A stretch of 35,202 bases of DNA, taken from IMG/VR virus record IMGVR_UViG_3300008267_000177, positions 1-35,202 of that record; one strand, written 5' to 3'. Numbering within the stretch: position 1 is the stretch's first letter; the number at the start of each line of letters is the position of its first letter. This DNA is from a virus. Shown piece by piece: positions 15,734 through 24,489 of the stretch. A model generated the notes under the pieces. The model made no database searches. It was not told the DNA's origin and saw only the letters and a program-made list of their open reading frames with translations. The position numbers were made by a program, and so were the translations under genes.

Positions 15734-17629
15734 ATGGCAAAGACTACATTTGAAATAGATATAGAAACAGCAGGAGCTGTAAACTCGGCAAAAGACCTTA
15801 GAGAGCAATTTAACATATTAGAAGATAAGATGTTTGAACTTGCAGCAGCAGGTAGAGAAGGTACTAAGGAATTTGCAGCAATCAGAAACCAATTAGCAGG
15901 AACTAAAGAACGTATTGATGACTTAAATGAGTCAATTGATATGTTAAAGCCTGAAGCTAAATTTCAGGCATTTGCAAACTTAGGAGCTGGAATAGCAAAT
16001 GGATTTGCAGCAGCACAGGGTGCAGCACAATTATTTGGAAGTGAATCTGAAGCATTAAATGAATCACTTGCAAAAGTTCAATCTGCAATGGCTTTGGCTC
16101 AAGGTATTCAAGGGCTTGCAGGCATGGGCGATAGTTTGAAGGTTGTAAGTACAATGTTAAAGTCAACAGCTATTGGAACTAAGATTGTAACAGCTGCTCA
16201 ATGGTTATGGAACGCTGCAATAGCAGCAAATCCAATAGGTGCAATAGTAGCAGCAGTTGCAGCATTAACAGCTGGAATATATTTATTAGTTAAGTCTCAA
16301 GAAAGTGCAATTGAAGAGGAAAAAAAATTAATTGCTGAAAGAGAAGCAGAAATTAATCAATTAAAAAGATTAAAAGATTCTTTAGAGAATTTTCAAACAT
16401 TTGAAACAAATTTAGCAAAAGCAAGAGGTAAAACATTAGCAGAAACAAGAGAATTAGAAGATAGGCAATATAGAGAAAGAGTTGATAATTTAAGAAATTT
16501 ACAACGTGAAACTCAATTACAGATAGATAAAATTGGAGCAGCAAGGTTAAAAGCTGATGAAGATGAAAGAAAAGAATTAAAAGAAAAACAAGATGCTTTA
16601 ATTAAAGATGAACAATCATATAATGATGAAATTTTAAAATTAATTCAAAATAGAAGTGTATTACAAAGTCAAAGAGTTACAGATGACTTAAAAGCAGAAG
16701 AGGAAAAAAGAAAAGAAGCTGATGCTAAAGCAAAAGAGAGAGCGGCAAAAGAAAAAGAAAGACGTGATAAAAAATTAGCAGATGATATAGCAGCTGCTGA
16801 AAAGTGGAGACAAGAACAAGCTAAATTTATTCAATATGAAATAGATGCTTTAAATAATAAATATGGCGAAGAAGAACAAATAATAGCAGAGCAACAGTTA
16901 GCAACTAAAATACAATTAGGAACTGCAACACCTGATGAAATAGCAGCATGGAATGCTTTTAGATTATCAGAGCAACAAAAATATAATAATGAAGTTGATG
17001 CAGAATTAAAAAGGTTAAAAGATATTGCTGACAAAAAAAGATTAGATGAAGATGCATCAGAAAAATTAAAACAAGAAAATTTAAAAAAGGCAAAAGAACA
17101 AGAAGTTCAATTAACTTTACAAGGCTTACAAACAATTCAATCATTAGCTGATTCATTTGCAGGTAAAAGTCAAGAAAGCCAAAAAAGAGCGTTTCAAATT
17201 AAAAAGGCTGCATCATTAGCACAGGCAACCATTGAAACATATCAAGCAGCACAGTCAGCTTATGCAAGTCAAATGACTATACCAACTCCTGATGCACCAA
17301 TTAGAGCAAACATAGCAGCTGCAATAGCAATAGCAAGTGGATTGGCAAGGGTAGCAGTAATTGCAAAAACAAAGTTTGAAGGTGGCGGTGCAGGTGCAAC
17401 TGGTGGCGGTGGTGGTGGTAATTTAGGTTCATTTAGTCAAGGCGGTGGAGGGCAACCACCTCAAGGATTAACAGCACAAAACACAGTTACACAACTTAAT
17501 CCTGATGGTACGGTAGCAGGGCAAGGTGAAAGTAATGCAGCACCTATGAAAGCGTATGTAGTAGAAAGTGAAAGTAGAGCAGTAACAGAAAGAGTAAACA
17601 AATTAAGTAATAATTCAAAAATAGGATAA
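15734..17629 (+). CDS. Tail tape measure protein
   Basis: The protein has 631 aa. The N-terminal coiled coil (about residues 15-75) is followed by Ala/Gly-rich hydrophobic stretches (LGAGIANGFAAAQGAAQLFG; AAIAANPIGAIVAAVAALTA, about 80-185) of the tape-measure type. A very long Lys/Glu/Ala coiled coil runs over about 190-480. Near the end lies a Gly-rich linker (about 550-580). At about 1.5 angstrom per residue, this length would give a tail near 95 nm. It lies downstream of the tail-tip genes rather than upstream as in most siphoviruses. Confidence 0.85.
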   Translation: MAKTTFEIDIETAGAVNSAKDLREQFNILEDKMFELAAAGREGTKEFAAIRNQLAGTKERIDDLNESIDMLKPEAKFQAFANLGAGIANGFAAAQGAAQLFGSESEALNESLAKVQSAMALAQGIQGLAGMGDSLKVVSTMLKSTAIGTKIVTAAQWLWNAAIAANPIGAIVAAVAALTAGIYLLVKSQESAIEEEKKLIAEREAEINQLKRLKDSLENFQTFETNLAKARGKTLAETRELEDRQYRERVDNLRNLQRETQLQIDKIGAARLKADEDERKELKEKQDALIKDEQSYNDEILKLIQNRSVLQSQRVTDDLKAEEEKRKEADAKAKERAAKEKERRDKKLADDIAAAEKWRQEQAKFIQYEIDALNNKYGEEEQIIAEQQLATKIQLGTATPDEIAAWNAFRLSEQQKYNNEVDAELKRLKDIADKKRLDEDASEKLKQENLKKAKEQEVQLTLQGLQTIQSLADSFAGKSQESQKRAFQIKKAASLAQATIETYQAAQSAYASQMTIPTPDAPIRANIAAAIAIASGLARVAVIAKTKFEGGGAGATGGGGGGNLGSFSQGGGGQPPQGLTAQNTVTQLNPDGTVAGQGESNAAPMKAYVVESESRAVTERVNKLSNNSKIG

Positions 17630-17630
17630 C

Positions 17631-18689
17631 ATGGAAAATTTACCAATTTATAAATTAGTAATTGACGATAACGAAGAGTTAGGTGTTGAGTTTGTTGCAT
17701 TAGTAGACCAGCCTGCCATAGAAACTAACTGGCATGCTTTTAAAGACCATAACTTTGAAACATACAATGATTACCCAAAACAAGCAAGTGAAAACGCAAA
17801 GATAGCTTTAAGATGGGCTGAAGAAAACGGATGGGGTGATTGTGGCACTCCCGTTGGAAAAGCACGTGCAAACCAATTAGCTAACGGTGAAAATATAAGT
17901 AGAGATACAATTGCGAGAATGGCATCATTTGAAAGACAAAGACAAAATAGTCAAAAGGCTTTAGGTGATGGGTGTGGTCGTTTAATGTGGTTAGCATGGG
18001 GTGGAGATGAAGGAATTGAATGGGCGCAAAGAAAACTTGAGCAAATAGACAGACAAGAAATGGTAGTTAATCCAAAAGCAGGTGAAAGTAAAGATGAATT
18101 TGTTTCTCGTTGCATATCTGTTGAAGTAGGAAACGGAATAGAGCAAGACCAGGCAGCTGCTATATGTTATAGCAAGTGGGATAACAAAGGAATGAGCGCA
18201 CAGTTTAAATTTTTTGCTAATCATGAAAGACGTTTAATATCGGGAGCACTTATGATATCGGATTTGCCCATCTATCGCAAAGACGAAAGCGGTGAGTATT
18301 ATGTGGTATTCGATAAAGAGCAAATTGAAAAGATAGCACAGCGTTTCTTTAAGAAAGGATATAGCCACAATGTAAATATGATGCACGATCCTGAAAGGCA
18401 AGTTAATGGAGTTTACATGGTAGAATCATTTATCATTGATAAAACAAGAGGTATCAAAACACCTGAAGGCTATCCTACATTAACAGAGGGTTCATGGTTT
18501 GGAACTTTTAAAGTAGATAACAATGAAGTTTGGAATGACTTTATTAAAACGGGAGTGTTTAAAGGTTTTAGTGTTGAGGGCGCATTTGCCCAAAGAAAGG
18601 TAAAAGATGCCCCTGTAAGCATTATCGAACAGTTAGCTGACAGAATACACAACTTAAGAAAAAAAGTGTCTGAGATTGCAACTAAATAA
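17631..18689 (+). CDS. XkdF-like prohead protease with extra N-terminal modules
   Basis: The protein has 352 aa. FVALVDQPAIETNWHAF (about residues 22-38) and the C-terminal half (about 195-330) match the XkdF/S78-type phage protease. Its histidine lies in YSHNVNMMHD (about 239-248), and the probable catalytic serine in GVFKGFSVEGAF (about residue 313). Between them are two added modules: YPKQASENAKIALRWAEENG, then WGDCGTPVG...GCGRLMWLAWGG (about 45-145), and SKDEFVSRCISVEVGNGIEQ, then DQAAAICYSKW (about 155-183). The protein should mature the procapsid. It ends before a late motif and the scaffold gene. Confidence 0.75.
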   Translation: MENLPIYKLVIDDNEELGVEFVALVDQPAIETNWHAFKDHNFETYNDYPKQASENAKIALRWAEENGWGDCGTPVGKARANQLANGENISRDTIARMASFERQRQNSQKALGDGCGRLMWLAWGGDEGIEWAQRKLEQIDRQEMVVNPKAGESKDEFVSRCISVEVGNGIEQDQAAAICYSKWDNKGMSAQFKFFANHERRLISGALMISDLPIYRKDESGEYYVVFDKEQIEKIAQRFFKKGYSHNVNMMHDPERQVNGVYMVESFIIDKTRGIKTPEGYPTLTEGSWFGTFKVDNNEVWNDFIKTGVFKGFSVEGAFAQRKVKDAPVSIIEQLADRIHNLRKKVSEIATK

Positions 18690-18696
18690 AAAACGT

Positions 18697-18710
18697 GTAC
18701 TTTATAAAAA
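18697..18710 (+). promoter_or_regulatory. GTACTTT late motif before scaffold gene
   Basis: GTACTTTATAAAAA begins 22 bases before ATG 18719. The GTG at 18695 would be in frame with the scaffold gene, but it lies on this motif, so ATG 18719 is preferred as the start. Confidence 0.5.
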
Positions 18711-18718
18711 AAAGAGCA

Positions 18719-19318
18719 ATGGAAAATAAAAAACAAACATTTAAAGAAGTATTCTCTGACATGAAAGATTTGTTCAAAGATATTTTTCAAGACGAAATAA
18801 AAGATTTAAAATTTGCTGATTATAAAGCAGCAGATGGAACTATCATTAGAACTGATAGCGAAGAAATCCAAGTAGGTTCTAAATTACAAGTTATAACACC
18901 TGATGGAATTATGGATTTACCTGTTGAAGTAACAGAAATCGTTTTAATGGTAAATGAAATGCCAATGAAGGTTTATGTTGAAAATGGAGTAGTAAAAGGA
19001 ATTGAACCACAGGAACAACCTGAAGAAGTAGTAGCAGCAGAAGAAATGAACACTAACCAAGAATTTGAAACTAAGTTTGCAGAATTAAACGAAAGACTAT
19101 CTAAGTTAGAATCTGCTTTAGGAATTTCAAATACAGCATTAGAAGCTGCAAACGCTCAAATCGTAGCACAAAACGATTTAAACAGAAAGTTATTTGCATT
19201 AGTTGAAAAGGTAGCAGATGCACCAAGTGTAGAACCAAAATCAACTGCAAAAGAAAACTTTAAAAAAACAAGCTCATTATCGAGCTTAGATGAATTTAGA
19301 AAACAAGTATTTAAATAA
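18719..19318 (+). CDS. Capsid scaffold/assembly protein
   Basis: The protein has 199 aa from ATG 18719. It is acidic and Glu/Lys-rich. The first part contains a small beta domain (IRTDSEEIQVGSKLQVITPD), and the second part a coiled coil (FETKFAELNERLSKLESALG, then ISNTALEAANAQIVAQND). The C-terminus is basic (SSLDEFRKQVFK), typical of scaffolds that bind capsid protein. It lies between protease and major capsid gene, the standard scaffold place. Sequence alone does not name a family. Confidence 0.65.
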   Translation: MENKKQTFKEVFSDMKDLFKDIFQDEIKDLKFADYKAADGTIIRTDSEEIQVGSKLQVITPDGIMDLPVEVTEIVLMVNEMPMKVYVENGVVKGIEPQEQPEEVVAAEEMNTNQEFETKFAELNERLSKLESALGISNTALEAANAQIVAQNDLNRKLFALVEKVADAPSVEPKSTAKENFKKTSSLSSLDEFRKQVFK

Positions 19319-19346
19319 ATTAAAAAACAATTAAAAACAAAAAACT

Positions 19347-20315
19347 ATGGCATTTTCATTTGACACAATGACCGCATATGTTGAAGAAAACAGAGCGGAC
19401 TTAATTAGCAAAGCGATCTTAGGCGCTAAAACTTTAGGATTAGGAGTTGATATTCGTACAGGTATCAAATCTTCTGAAAAAATTCCTGTATTAGAATCAA
19501 CAGTACCTTTCCAAGCTGCTGCATGTTCTTTTACAAGTTCAGGTACTACAACTTTTAGTCAAGTATCAATTGCAACAGTAGGCATTCAGTTTGCTGAGCA
19601 ATTATGTTTAAATGACTTAAACACTTACTTTACTCAAAAGTATTTACCAGCAGGTGCAAATATTGATTCATTATCAATTGCACAACAAATCATTGACAGA
19701 AAAATAGCACAGGTTGCTAAGAATGTTGAGCAAATGATTTGGCAAGGTAAAACCACTTACACAAATTCATCTGTTTTAAAACAAATGAATGGTTGGTTAT
19801 CTACAATTGACACAGCAGGAACAGCGGTAGCAGCAACAGCATCTACTTTAAACTCAACAAACGTATTAACTATATTTGATGATGTTTATGCAAAAGTACC
19901 AGCTGCTGCAATTGCAAATGAGCCAATCGTTGCTTTTTGTGGTTATGATACTTTCAGAATTTTAGCTGCTAAGATTACATCAACTTACGGAATCTATGGT
20001 TCTCAATATACTACTGATAATGTTTGGAATAATTGGGAATTAATGTATCCAGGAACTAACATGAAAGTTGTTGCAGTACCAGGTATGAATAATGATAACG
20101 CAGTTGATACAGGTGTACTTCCAACAGCGGTTAAAAATCGTATTATTGCAACTTACGCTTCTAACTTAGTTTACGGAACTGACTTACAATCAGACACTGA
20201 TAACATGGAAGCATGGTGGTCAAAAGATGACCGAGTATGGAAACTTTATGGTGCATTTCGTGCAGGGGTAGCAGTAAAGTTTATCGATCACGTTGTACAA
20301 TACACAAATTCTTAA
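19347..20315 (+). CDS. Major capsid protein (HK97-fold type)
   Basis: The protein has 322 aa, within the usual range for mature HK97-type capsid proteins without a long delta domain. The N-terminal helix (YVEENRADLISKAILGAKTL) and the spine-helix region (SIAQQIIDRKIAQVAKNVEQ, then MIWQG) support this. So do the A-domain-like stretch IVAFCGYDTFRILAAKIT and GTNMKVVAVPGMN, and the closing YGAFRAGVAVKFIDHVVQY. It follows protease and scaffold and is followed by a hairpin, which would help make it a strongly expressed separate segment. The codons are the most GC-containing of the late block. Confidence 0.85.
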   Translation: MAFSFDTMTAYVEENRADLISKAILGAKTLGLGVDIRTGIKSSEKIPVLESTVPFQAAACSFTSSGTTTFSQVSIATVGIQFAEQLCLNDLNTYFTQKYLPAGANIDSLSIAQQIIDRKIAQVAKNVEQMIWQGKTTYTNSSVLKQMNGWLSTIDTAGTAVAATASTLNSTNVLTIFDDVYAKVPAAAIANEPIVAFCGYDTFRILAAKITSTYGIYGSQYTTDNVWNNWELMYPGTNMKVVAVPGMNNDNAVDTGVLPTAVKNRIIATYASNLVYGTDLQSDTDNMEAWWSKDDRVWKLYGAFRAGVAVKFIDHVVQYTNS

Positions 20316-20324
20316 TAATTAACT

Positions 20325-20350
20325 AAGGGAGTGTAACAGCTCCCTTTTAA
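20325..20350 (+). terminator. Hairpin after the major capsid gene
   Basis: AAGGGAG (20325-20331) pairs exactly with CTCCCTT (20340-20346) across an 8-base loop and is followed by TTAAAAATTT. The T-run is interrupted, so it may be a partial terminator or a 3' stabilising hairpin for capsid mRNA. Confidence 0.5.
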
Positions 20351-20362
20351 AAATTTATAACT

Positions 20363-20872
20363 ATGCCATGTTTAATCACCGAGGGAATAACACTTGATTG
20401 TCGCCAGGGAGCAGGCGGTATTAAGAAACTCTATTTAACAGAGTTTGCAAACGTTTCTTCAGTAACAAGTTCATCAGGTAGTGTAACTGCAATTACAATG
20501 GCTTCAGGCAAAAAGTTCTGGACTGTTGAGGTTGAATTAGAAGATGCACAATTTGATGAAAATGCTACTGTATCAATTGAAAACGGAACTACTTTTTACG
20601 AACAAACATTAACTTTTAGCGTATATAAAATGACTGCTAAAAACAGAAACATTGTTCGCTTACTAACACAAAACAGATTAATGGTTATTGTTCAAGATGC
20701 TGATGATGTTTATCATTTAGCAGGTGAAACAAGAGCTATGCACTTAACAGCAGGTACAAGTTCAACTGGAAAAGCAATGGGAGACAAAAACGGCTACTCA
20801 TTAACTTTAACAGGCAAAGAACCACTACCAGCTAACAAAGTAAATTCAGGTGTAATATCTGGCATTATTTAA
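20363..20872 (+). CDS. Major tail (tube) protein
   Basis: The protein has 169 aa. The start MPCLITEGITLDCRQGAGGI, then KKLYLTEFANV is characteristic of tail-tube-like structural proteins in Bacteroidota phages. The rest is beta-rich, with KKFWTVEVELEDAQFDE, then MTAKNRNIVRLLTQNRLMVI and a C-terminal GYSLTLTGKEPLPA. It lies between two hairpins, right after the capsid gene, consistent with very high expression. Tail tube next to capsid rather than next to chaperones is part of the unusual order. An alternative is a head decoration protein. Confidence 0.65.
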   Translation: MPCLITEGITLDCRQGAGGIKKLYLTEFANVSSVTSSSGSVTAITMASGKKFWTVEVELEDAQFDENATVSIENGTTFYEQTLTFSVYKMTAKNRNIVRLLTQNRLMVIVQDADDVYHLAGETRAMHLTAGTSSTGKAMGDKNGYSLTLTGKEPLPANKVNSGVISGII

Positions 20873-20900
20873 TTTCCTGTTCGTTTATATTGATTACTTT

Positions 20901-20930
20901 AGGGCTGCAAAATATGTAGCCCTTTTGTTT
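20901..20930 (+). terminator. Rho-independent terminator after the tail tube gene
   Basis: AGGGCTGCA (20901-20909) pairs with TGTAGCCCT (20915-20923) through 9 pairs, one of them G-U, with a 5-base loop. TTTTGTTTTT follows directly. This is a good intrinsic terminator, and a new late motif lies 21 bases downstream. Confidence 0.75.
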
Positions 20931-20950
20931 TTACAATAGTTAAAAAATTA

Positions 20951-20964
20951 GGTACTTTATAAAA
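20951..20964 (+). promoter_or_regulatory. GGTACTTT late motif after terminator
   Basis: GGTACTTTATAAAA lies 15 bases before ATG 20966 and just after a strong terminator. A terminator followed at once by this motif is the best contextual argument that it is a promoter rather than a ribosome site. Confidence 0.55.
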
Positions 20965-20965
20965 T

Positions 20966-21364
20966 ATGCAAATCATAAACAAAGGACAAAACAACTTTTT
21001 AATTTTTACGTTAAGTGAAAAAGTTACTTTGACAAATCCTTACTACTTGTTTAGTTTTAAACATCAAGTATTAATGAGTTCGGTTAATTTTATTGCAAGT
21101 GATGTAAGTGGGTTTCCTACTCGTTTCAATAAGTTTTTAATAACTGAAACAACAGGCAGTGTTAATTTAACGAGTGGTGTTGTATCTTTACCCGAAACAG
21201 GATTTTATGAATACGCTATTTATGAGCAAACAAGTTCAAGTAATTTGAACCTTGCAAATGTTACAGGGCTATTAGAAATAGGAATGGTAAAAGTAGAAAG
21301 CACTTTGCCAATTTATAATGAATACGATAATCAAAGTAAAACGATTATAACTTATGGAGAATAA
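20966..21364 (+). CDS. Small virion-module protein of unknown function, 132 aa
   Basis: A beta-rich 132-aa protein. NPYYLFSFKHQVLMSSVNFI, then ASDVSG...RFNKFLITE (about residues 24-60) resembles a conserved small protein encoded near the portal in Bacteroidota phages. GVVSLPETGFYEYAIYEQTS suggests an immunoglobulin-like or jelly-roll fold. It may be a decoration or adaptor protein; no function is proven. It overlaps the portal start by 11 bases. Confidence 0.5.
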   Translation: MQIINKGQNNFLIFTLSEKVTLTNPYYLFSFKHQVLMSSVNFIASDVSGFPTRFNKFLITETTGSVNLTSGVVSLPETGFYEYAIYEQTSSSNLNLANVTGLLEIGMVKVESTLPIYNEYDNQSKTIITYGE

Positions 21365-23270
21365 TATATACGATGTAATTAACTTAAAACTACAGGCACA
21401 TAAAACACCTGTATTTAAAGAAGAGAAATCAAAAGAATGGGTTATCTATGGAGCTGAAAGAGATGGTTACTACAATAATTACCCAGCTTATTTGTTATAC
21501 CTGTATAATCGTTCTTCTAAGCATAACGCTTTTATTAACGGAAAGGTACTTTACATTTGCGGTGCTGGTGTTGGGTTTGATAGCGATAGTTTATCAATTG
21601 AAGATATAGCAAGAGCAAATGACTTTATCAATAAAGAGAATACTAATTTTGATACATTAAAAGACATTGTAAAAAAATGTGTTTTAGATAAAAAACTTTT
21701 TGGTGGTTACTATTTAGAAGTTATTTGGAATAAGGCAGGTAACAACTTTGAGTTATTACATTTTCCTTATAACAATCTTCGTAAAGCAAAAGATGCTGAA
21801 GGCTATTGGTACTCTAAAGATTGGAGTAAACAAAAACAAACACCTGAAGATACAGACCTTGAGTATATTCCATTATTTGACCCCGAGAAACCAACATCAA
21901 GACAAATATTTGTAAGTAAAGAATACAGACCTGATTTAGATGCTTATCCATTACCTGATTATGTTGCTTCAGCAGTTTATGCAGAAGTGGATGTTGAGTT
22001 ATCTAATTATAGATTGAATGCTATAAAAAGTAGTTTTAATGCAGGAACTATTTTAAACTTCAGTAATGGCAAACCAACTGAAGAAGAGAAAGAAGAAATT
22101 GAAGCACGTTTAAAAGAAAAATTTACAGGAACTGATAGAGCTAACAGCTTACTAATTTCATTTAGTGGCAATAGAGAAACAGCACCTACAATTGAACATT
22201 TAACACCTCAAAATGTAGATGCACAATTGACTGAATTAAATGATCAAGTTATTCAAGAATTAATCATAGGTCATCACATACCGAATCCAATGTTAGTTGG
22301 TATTAAAACACCTGGTGAGTTAGGAAGTAAAGACCAAATAAATGATTCTTACGAGCTTTACAAATCAACTTACATACTACCAAATCAAAGAGAAATTGAA
22401 AAAGACTTTAATTACTTATTAAAGTTAAAAGGATTTGGAAATCGTATTTACTTAAAAGAGTTAGATCCTATTGAAGAGCAGTTACCTATTGAAGAAAAGA
22501 TTAAGGTAATGACTAAAAACGAGGTTCGTGAAATGTACGGATTACCTCCAATAGAAGAAGAAATAAAACCAATTGTTTCAAGTGCTATTCATAGATTCTG
22601 TGAACCTGAACTTGAAGATACTTGCTGCGAACATTCATTTAAAAGTGTTTCTGAGATAGATGAAATAATTGAAATCTTTAAAATGTTTGGTGAAGATAAA
22701 GATGCCTTTGAATTTTATGAGCAAAAGTTTATGAATGAAGATGGTAAATTTGAATTTGCTGAAATTTCACCTTTAAGCAATAGTTTGAAAAGAGACATAG
22801 TTGCATTGTTAGATAAAGATCCATTAATGGAAAATAAGACAATTGCAGATACTTTAAGAATAAAAGAAGATAGAGTAGCGGACTTAATCAAAGACCTTGT
22901 AGATGAAGAGCAAATAAGTGTAAAAGAGAAAATAAGCGGTGGTGATAAAAAACTTATTCGAGTTCCTAAATCTTCAGCAATTAGACAGGCAAATAAAATA
23001 GGTAATGATTTTGAAGATTTTAAAATTATGTACTCTTACGAATGGAGACCAGGCGTAAAACCAAACAAAAGAAATAGCAGAGAGTTTTGTGTTAAACTTT
23101 TGGATGCAAATAAAATGTATTCGAGAGCGCAAATAGAACAGATTAGTAAGATAGTTGGATGGGATGTTTGGAATTTTAGAGGTGGTTGGTGGACTCGTAA
23201 AGGCGGGGATGCACGAACTCCATTTTGCAGACATATTTGGCAAGCTAACGTTGTAAAAACTAAAAAATAA
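21354..23270 (+). CDS. Portal protein with C-terminal extension modules
   Basis: The protein has 638 aa. Residues about 30-400 are a portal core: YLLYLYNRSSKHNAFINGKV, LFGGYYLEVIWN, IGHHIPNPMLVGIKTPGELG, then SKDQINDSYELYKSTYILPN. After about residue 470 come a winged-helix-like segment (LKRDIVALLDKDPLMENKTI, then ADTLRIKEDRVADLI, about 477-530). The last 80 residues contain SREFCVKLLDANKMYSRAQI, then DARTPFCRHIWQANV, a Cys/Trp module found at the end of portals or head proteins in related phages. The portal forms the DNA entry ring. It ends on the start of the connector gene. Confidence 0.85.
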   Translation: MENNIYDVINLKLQAHKTPVFKEEKSKEWVIYGAERDGYYNNYPAYLLYLYNRSSKHNAFINGKVLYICGAGVGFDSDSLSIEDIARANDFINKENTNFDTLKDIVKKCVLDKKLFGGYYLEVIWNKAGNNFELLHFPYNNLRKAKDAEGYWYSKDWSKQKQTPEDTDLEYIPLFDPEKPTSRQIFVSKEYRPDLDAYPLPDYVASAVYAEVDVELSNYRLNAIKSSFNAGTILNFSNGKPTEEEKEEIEARLKEKFTGTDRANSLLISFSGNRETAPTIEHLTPQNVDAQLTELNDQVIQELIIGHHIPNPMLVGIKTPGELGSKDQINDSYELYKSTYILPNQREIEKDFNYLLKLKGFGNRIYLKELDPIEEQLPIEEKIKVMTKNEVREMYGLPPIEEEIKPIVSSAIHRFCEPELEDTCCEHSFKSVSEIDEIIEIFKMFGEDKDAFEFYEQKFMNEDGKFEFAEISPLSNSLKRDIVALLDKDPLMENKTIADTLRIKEDRVADLIKDLVDEEQISVKEKISGGDKKLIRVPKSSAIRQANKIGNDFEDFKIMYSYEWRPGVKPNKRNSREFCVKLLDANKMYSRAQIEQISKIVGWDVWNFRGGWWTRKGGDARTPFCRHIWQANVVKTKK

Positions 23271-23833
23271 TGGCAACAGTATTATTATTAACAGCAACTT
23301 ACATTAAGGATTACACTTTTGTAGATCCTAATGTCGATGAGAAATATATTCGTATTTCAATTGAAGAAGCTCAAAAGATTCACATTCGTAACTATATTGG
23401 TTCGGGGCTTTACAATGAAATTATTACTCAAGTGCAAACGGGAAGTTTAACAGCTTTAAATACTACTTTATTAGACGATTATATTATCCCAGCTTTAAAG
23501 TGGTGGACAATGGTAGAAGCTGCGCCTTTCTTAACTTATAAGGTAACTAATAAGAACATTGTTAGAAAAAATAGTGATAACACTACGGGAGTTGATTATT
23601 CAGAATTAAATCAGTTTATGAATTTAGTAACTGACAAAGCACAATATCATACAAATAGAATGATTGAATATTTGTTGGAAAATGCAAGTAGTTATCCATT
23701 ATACGATAATCCTGGCAGCGGCTTTGATACTATTGTGCCACAACTATACGCTTACGATAATGGAATATTTTTAGGTCGTAATCAAAGATATATAAGCTAT
23801 GAAGAAAAATTTGAAAAAAGAAAACGCTACTAA
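23270..23833 (+). CDS. Head-tail connector/adaptor (DUF6712-like)
   Basis: The protein has 187 aa. The first half is an all-helical adaptor: TATYIKDYTFVDPNVDEKYI, then RISIEEAQKIHIRNYIGSGL, YNEIITQ, and IIPALKWWTMVEAAPFLTYK. This is the DUF6712 or gp6-like pattern of adaptors that sit under the portal. The C-terminus is Tyr/Arg-rich. It shares a base with the portal stop and contains the start of a tiny overlapping gene near its end. Confidence 0.65.
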   Translation: MATVLLLTATYIKDYTFVDPNVDEKYIRISIEEAQKIHIRNYIGSGLYNEIITQVQTGSLTALNTTLLDDYIIPALKWWTMVEAAPFLTYKVTNKNIVRKNSDNTTGVDYSELNQFMNLVTDKAQYHTNRMIEYLLENASSYPLYDNPGSGFDTIVPQLYAYDNGIFLGRNQRYISYEEKFEKRKRY

Positions 23834-23924
23834 AAAAAGTGGTTATAAGTTATTTAACAAAATAGAAATATTGAAAAAATATTTGAATGATCACGTTAAA
23901 CCAAACAATAAAAAACCTAAATAA
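23799..23924 (+). CDS. Very small basic protein, 41 aa
   Basis: ATG 23799 opens a Lys/Asn-rich 41-codon frame that overlaps the connector's last 35 bases and the next gene's first 38. It fills the 53-base gap between them. The product (MKKNLKKENATKKSGYKLFN, then KIEILKKYLND...) looks like a small helical protein. Without other support it could be fortuitous. Confidence 0.35.
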   Translation: MKKNLKKENATKKSGYKLFNKIEILKKYLNDHVKPNNKKPK

Positions 23925-24489
23925 TATTGCAAACGCTCACTATCAAATCAATTCATTTGGTAATGGTAGTATTGTTGAATTTGCAACAAGTGGAATAACT
24001 AATTACCCAGCGATGTGGGTTGATTATGAAGCTCCGCAAGTACAAGGTAATGCCTATGTTTATGTATTGAGAATATACATAATGGATAGGCTTATAAAAG
24101 GAAAGACAAATGAGTTAGAATTGTTTAGTGATATTCAGCAAATATGTTTAGATATTATTTCACAATTAAGCTCTACAATTTACGGCTGGAAGTTAATAAC
24201 AGATAACATTACTTTAAATCCATTTAATGATCAGAGATTTGACGATGAAGATGCAGGTTACTATTTTGATGTGCAATTAAAACAGCCATTTAAATATGAT
24301 ACTTGCCAAATACCTTTTAACTCAACAATTACAAATACAGGTACTTCAAATTTAGTTACAATAATAGACCAAAACGGAAATACAATAACAACTTTAAAAG
24401 GTGGTGAGACTTATCAAGTTTTGGTAGTTAGTACAATAGATGGAGGTTCAAGTTCTACAATTTATAGCAATACAATAGTACAAGCATGA
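23887..24489 (+). CDS. Tail terminator/head-closure-type protein
   Basis: The protein has 200 aa. NLNNIANAHYQINSFGNGSI, then YPAMWVDYEAPQVQGNAYVY, VLRIYIMDRL and LELFSDIQQICLDIISQL match the layout of tail-terminator or head-closure proteins following connector genes. A C-terminal beta extension (about residues 145-200, Thr/Ser/Gly-rich: LVTIIDQNGNTITTLKGGE) looks like an added surface domain. It overlaps the fibre gene by 4 bases. Confidence 0.55.
   Translation: MITLNQTIKNLNNIANAHYQINSFGNGSIVEFATSGITNYPAMWVDYEAPQVQGNAYVYVLRIYIMDRLIKGKTNELELFSDIQQICLDIISQLSSTIYGWKLITDNITLNPFNDQRFDDEDAGYYFDVQLKQPFKYDTCQIPFNSTITNTGTSNLVTIIDQNGNTITTLKGGETYQVLVVSTIDGGSSSTIYSNTIVQA

Noticed and set aside
18695-18718. 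GTG start of the scaffold gene at 18695
   Set aside because: The GTG overlaps the GTACTTTATAAA motif; ATG 18719 gives a natural N-terminus and the same motif spacing range as other genes.
21546-21560. Seventh GGTACTTT motif
   Set aside because: It lies inside the portal coding region (residues near 64-68), lacks the TAAA part and has no start codon downstream, so it is probably chance.
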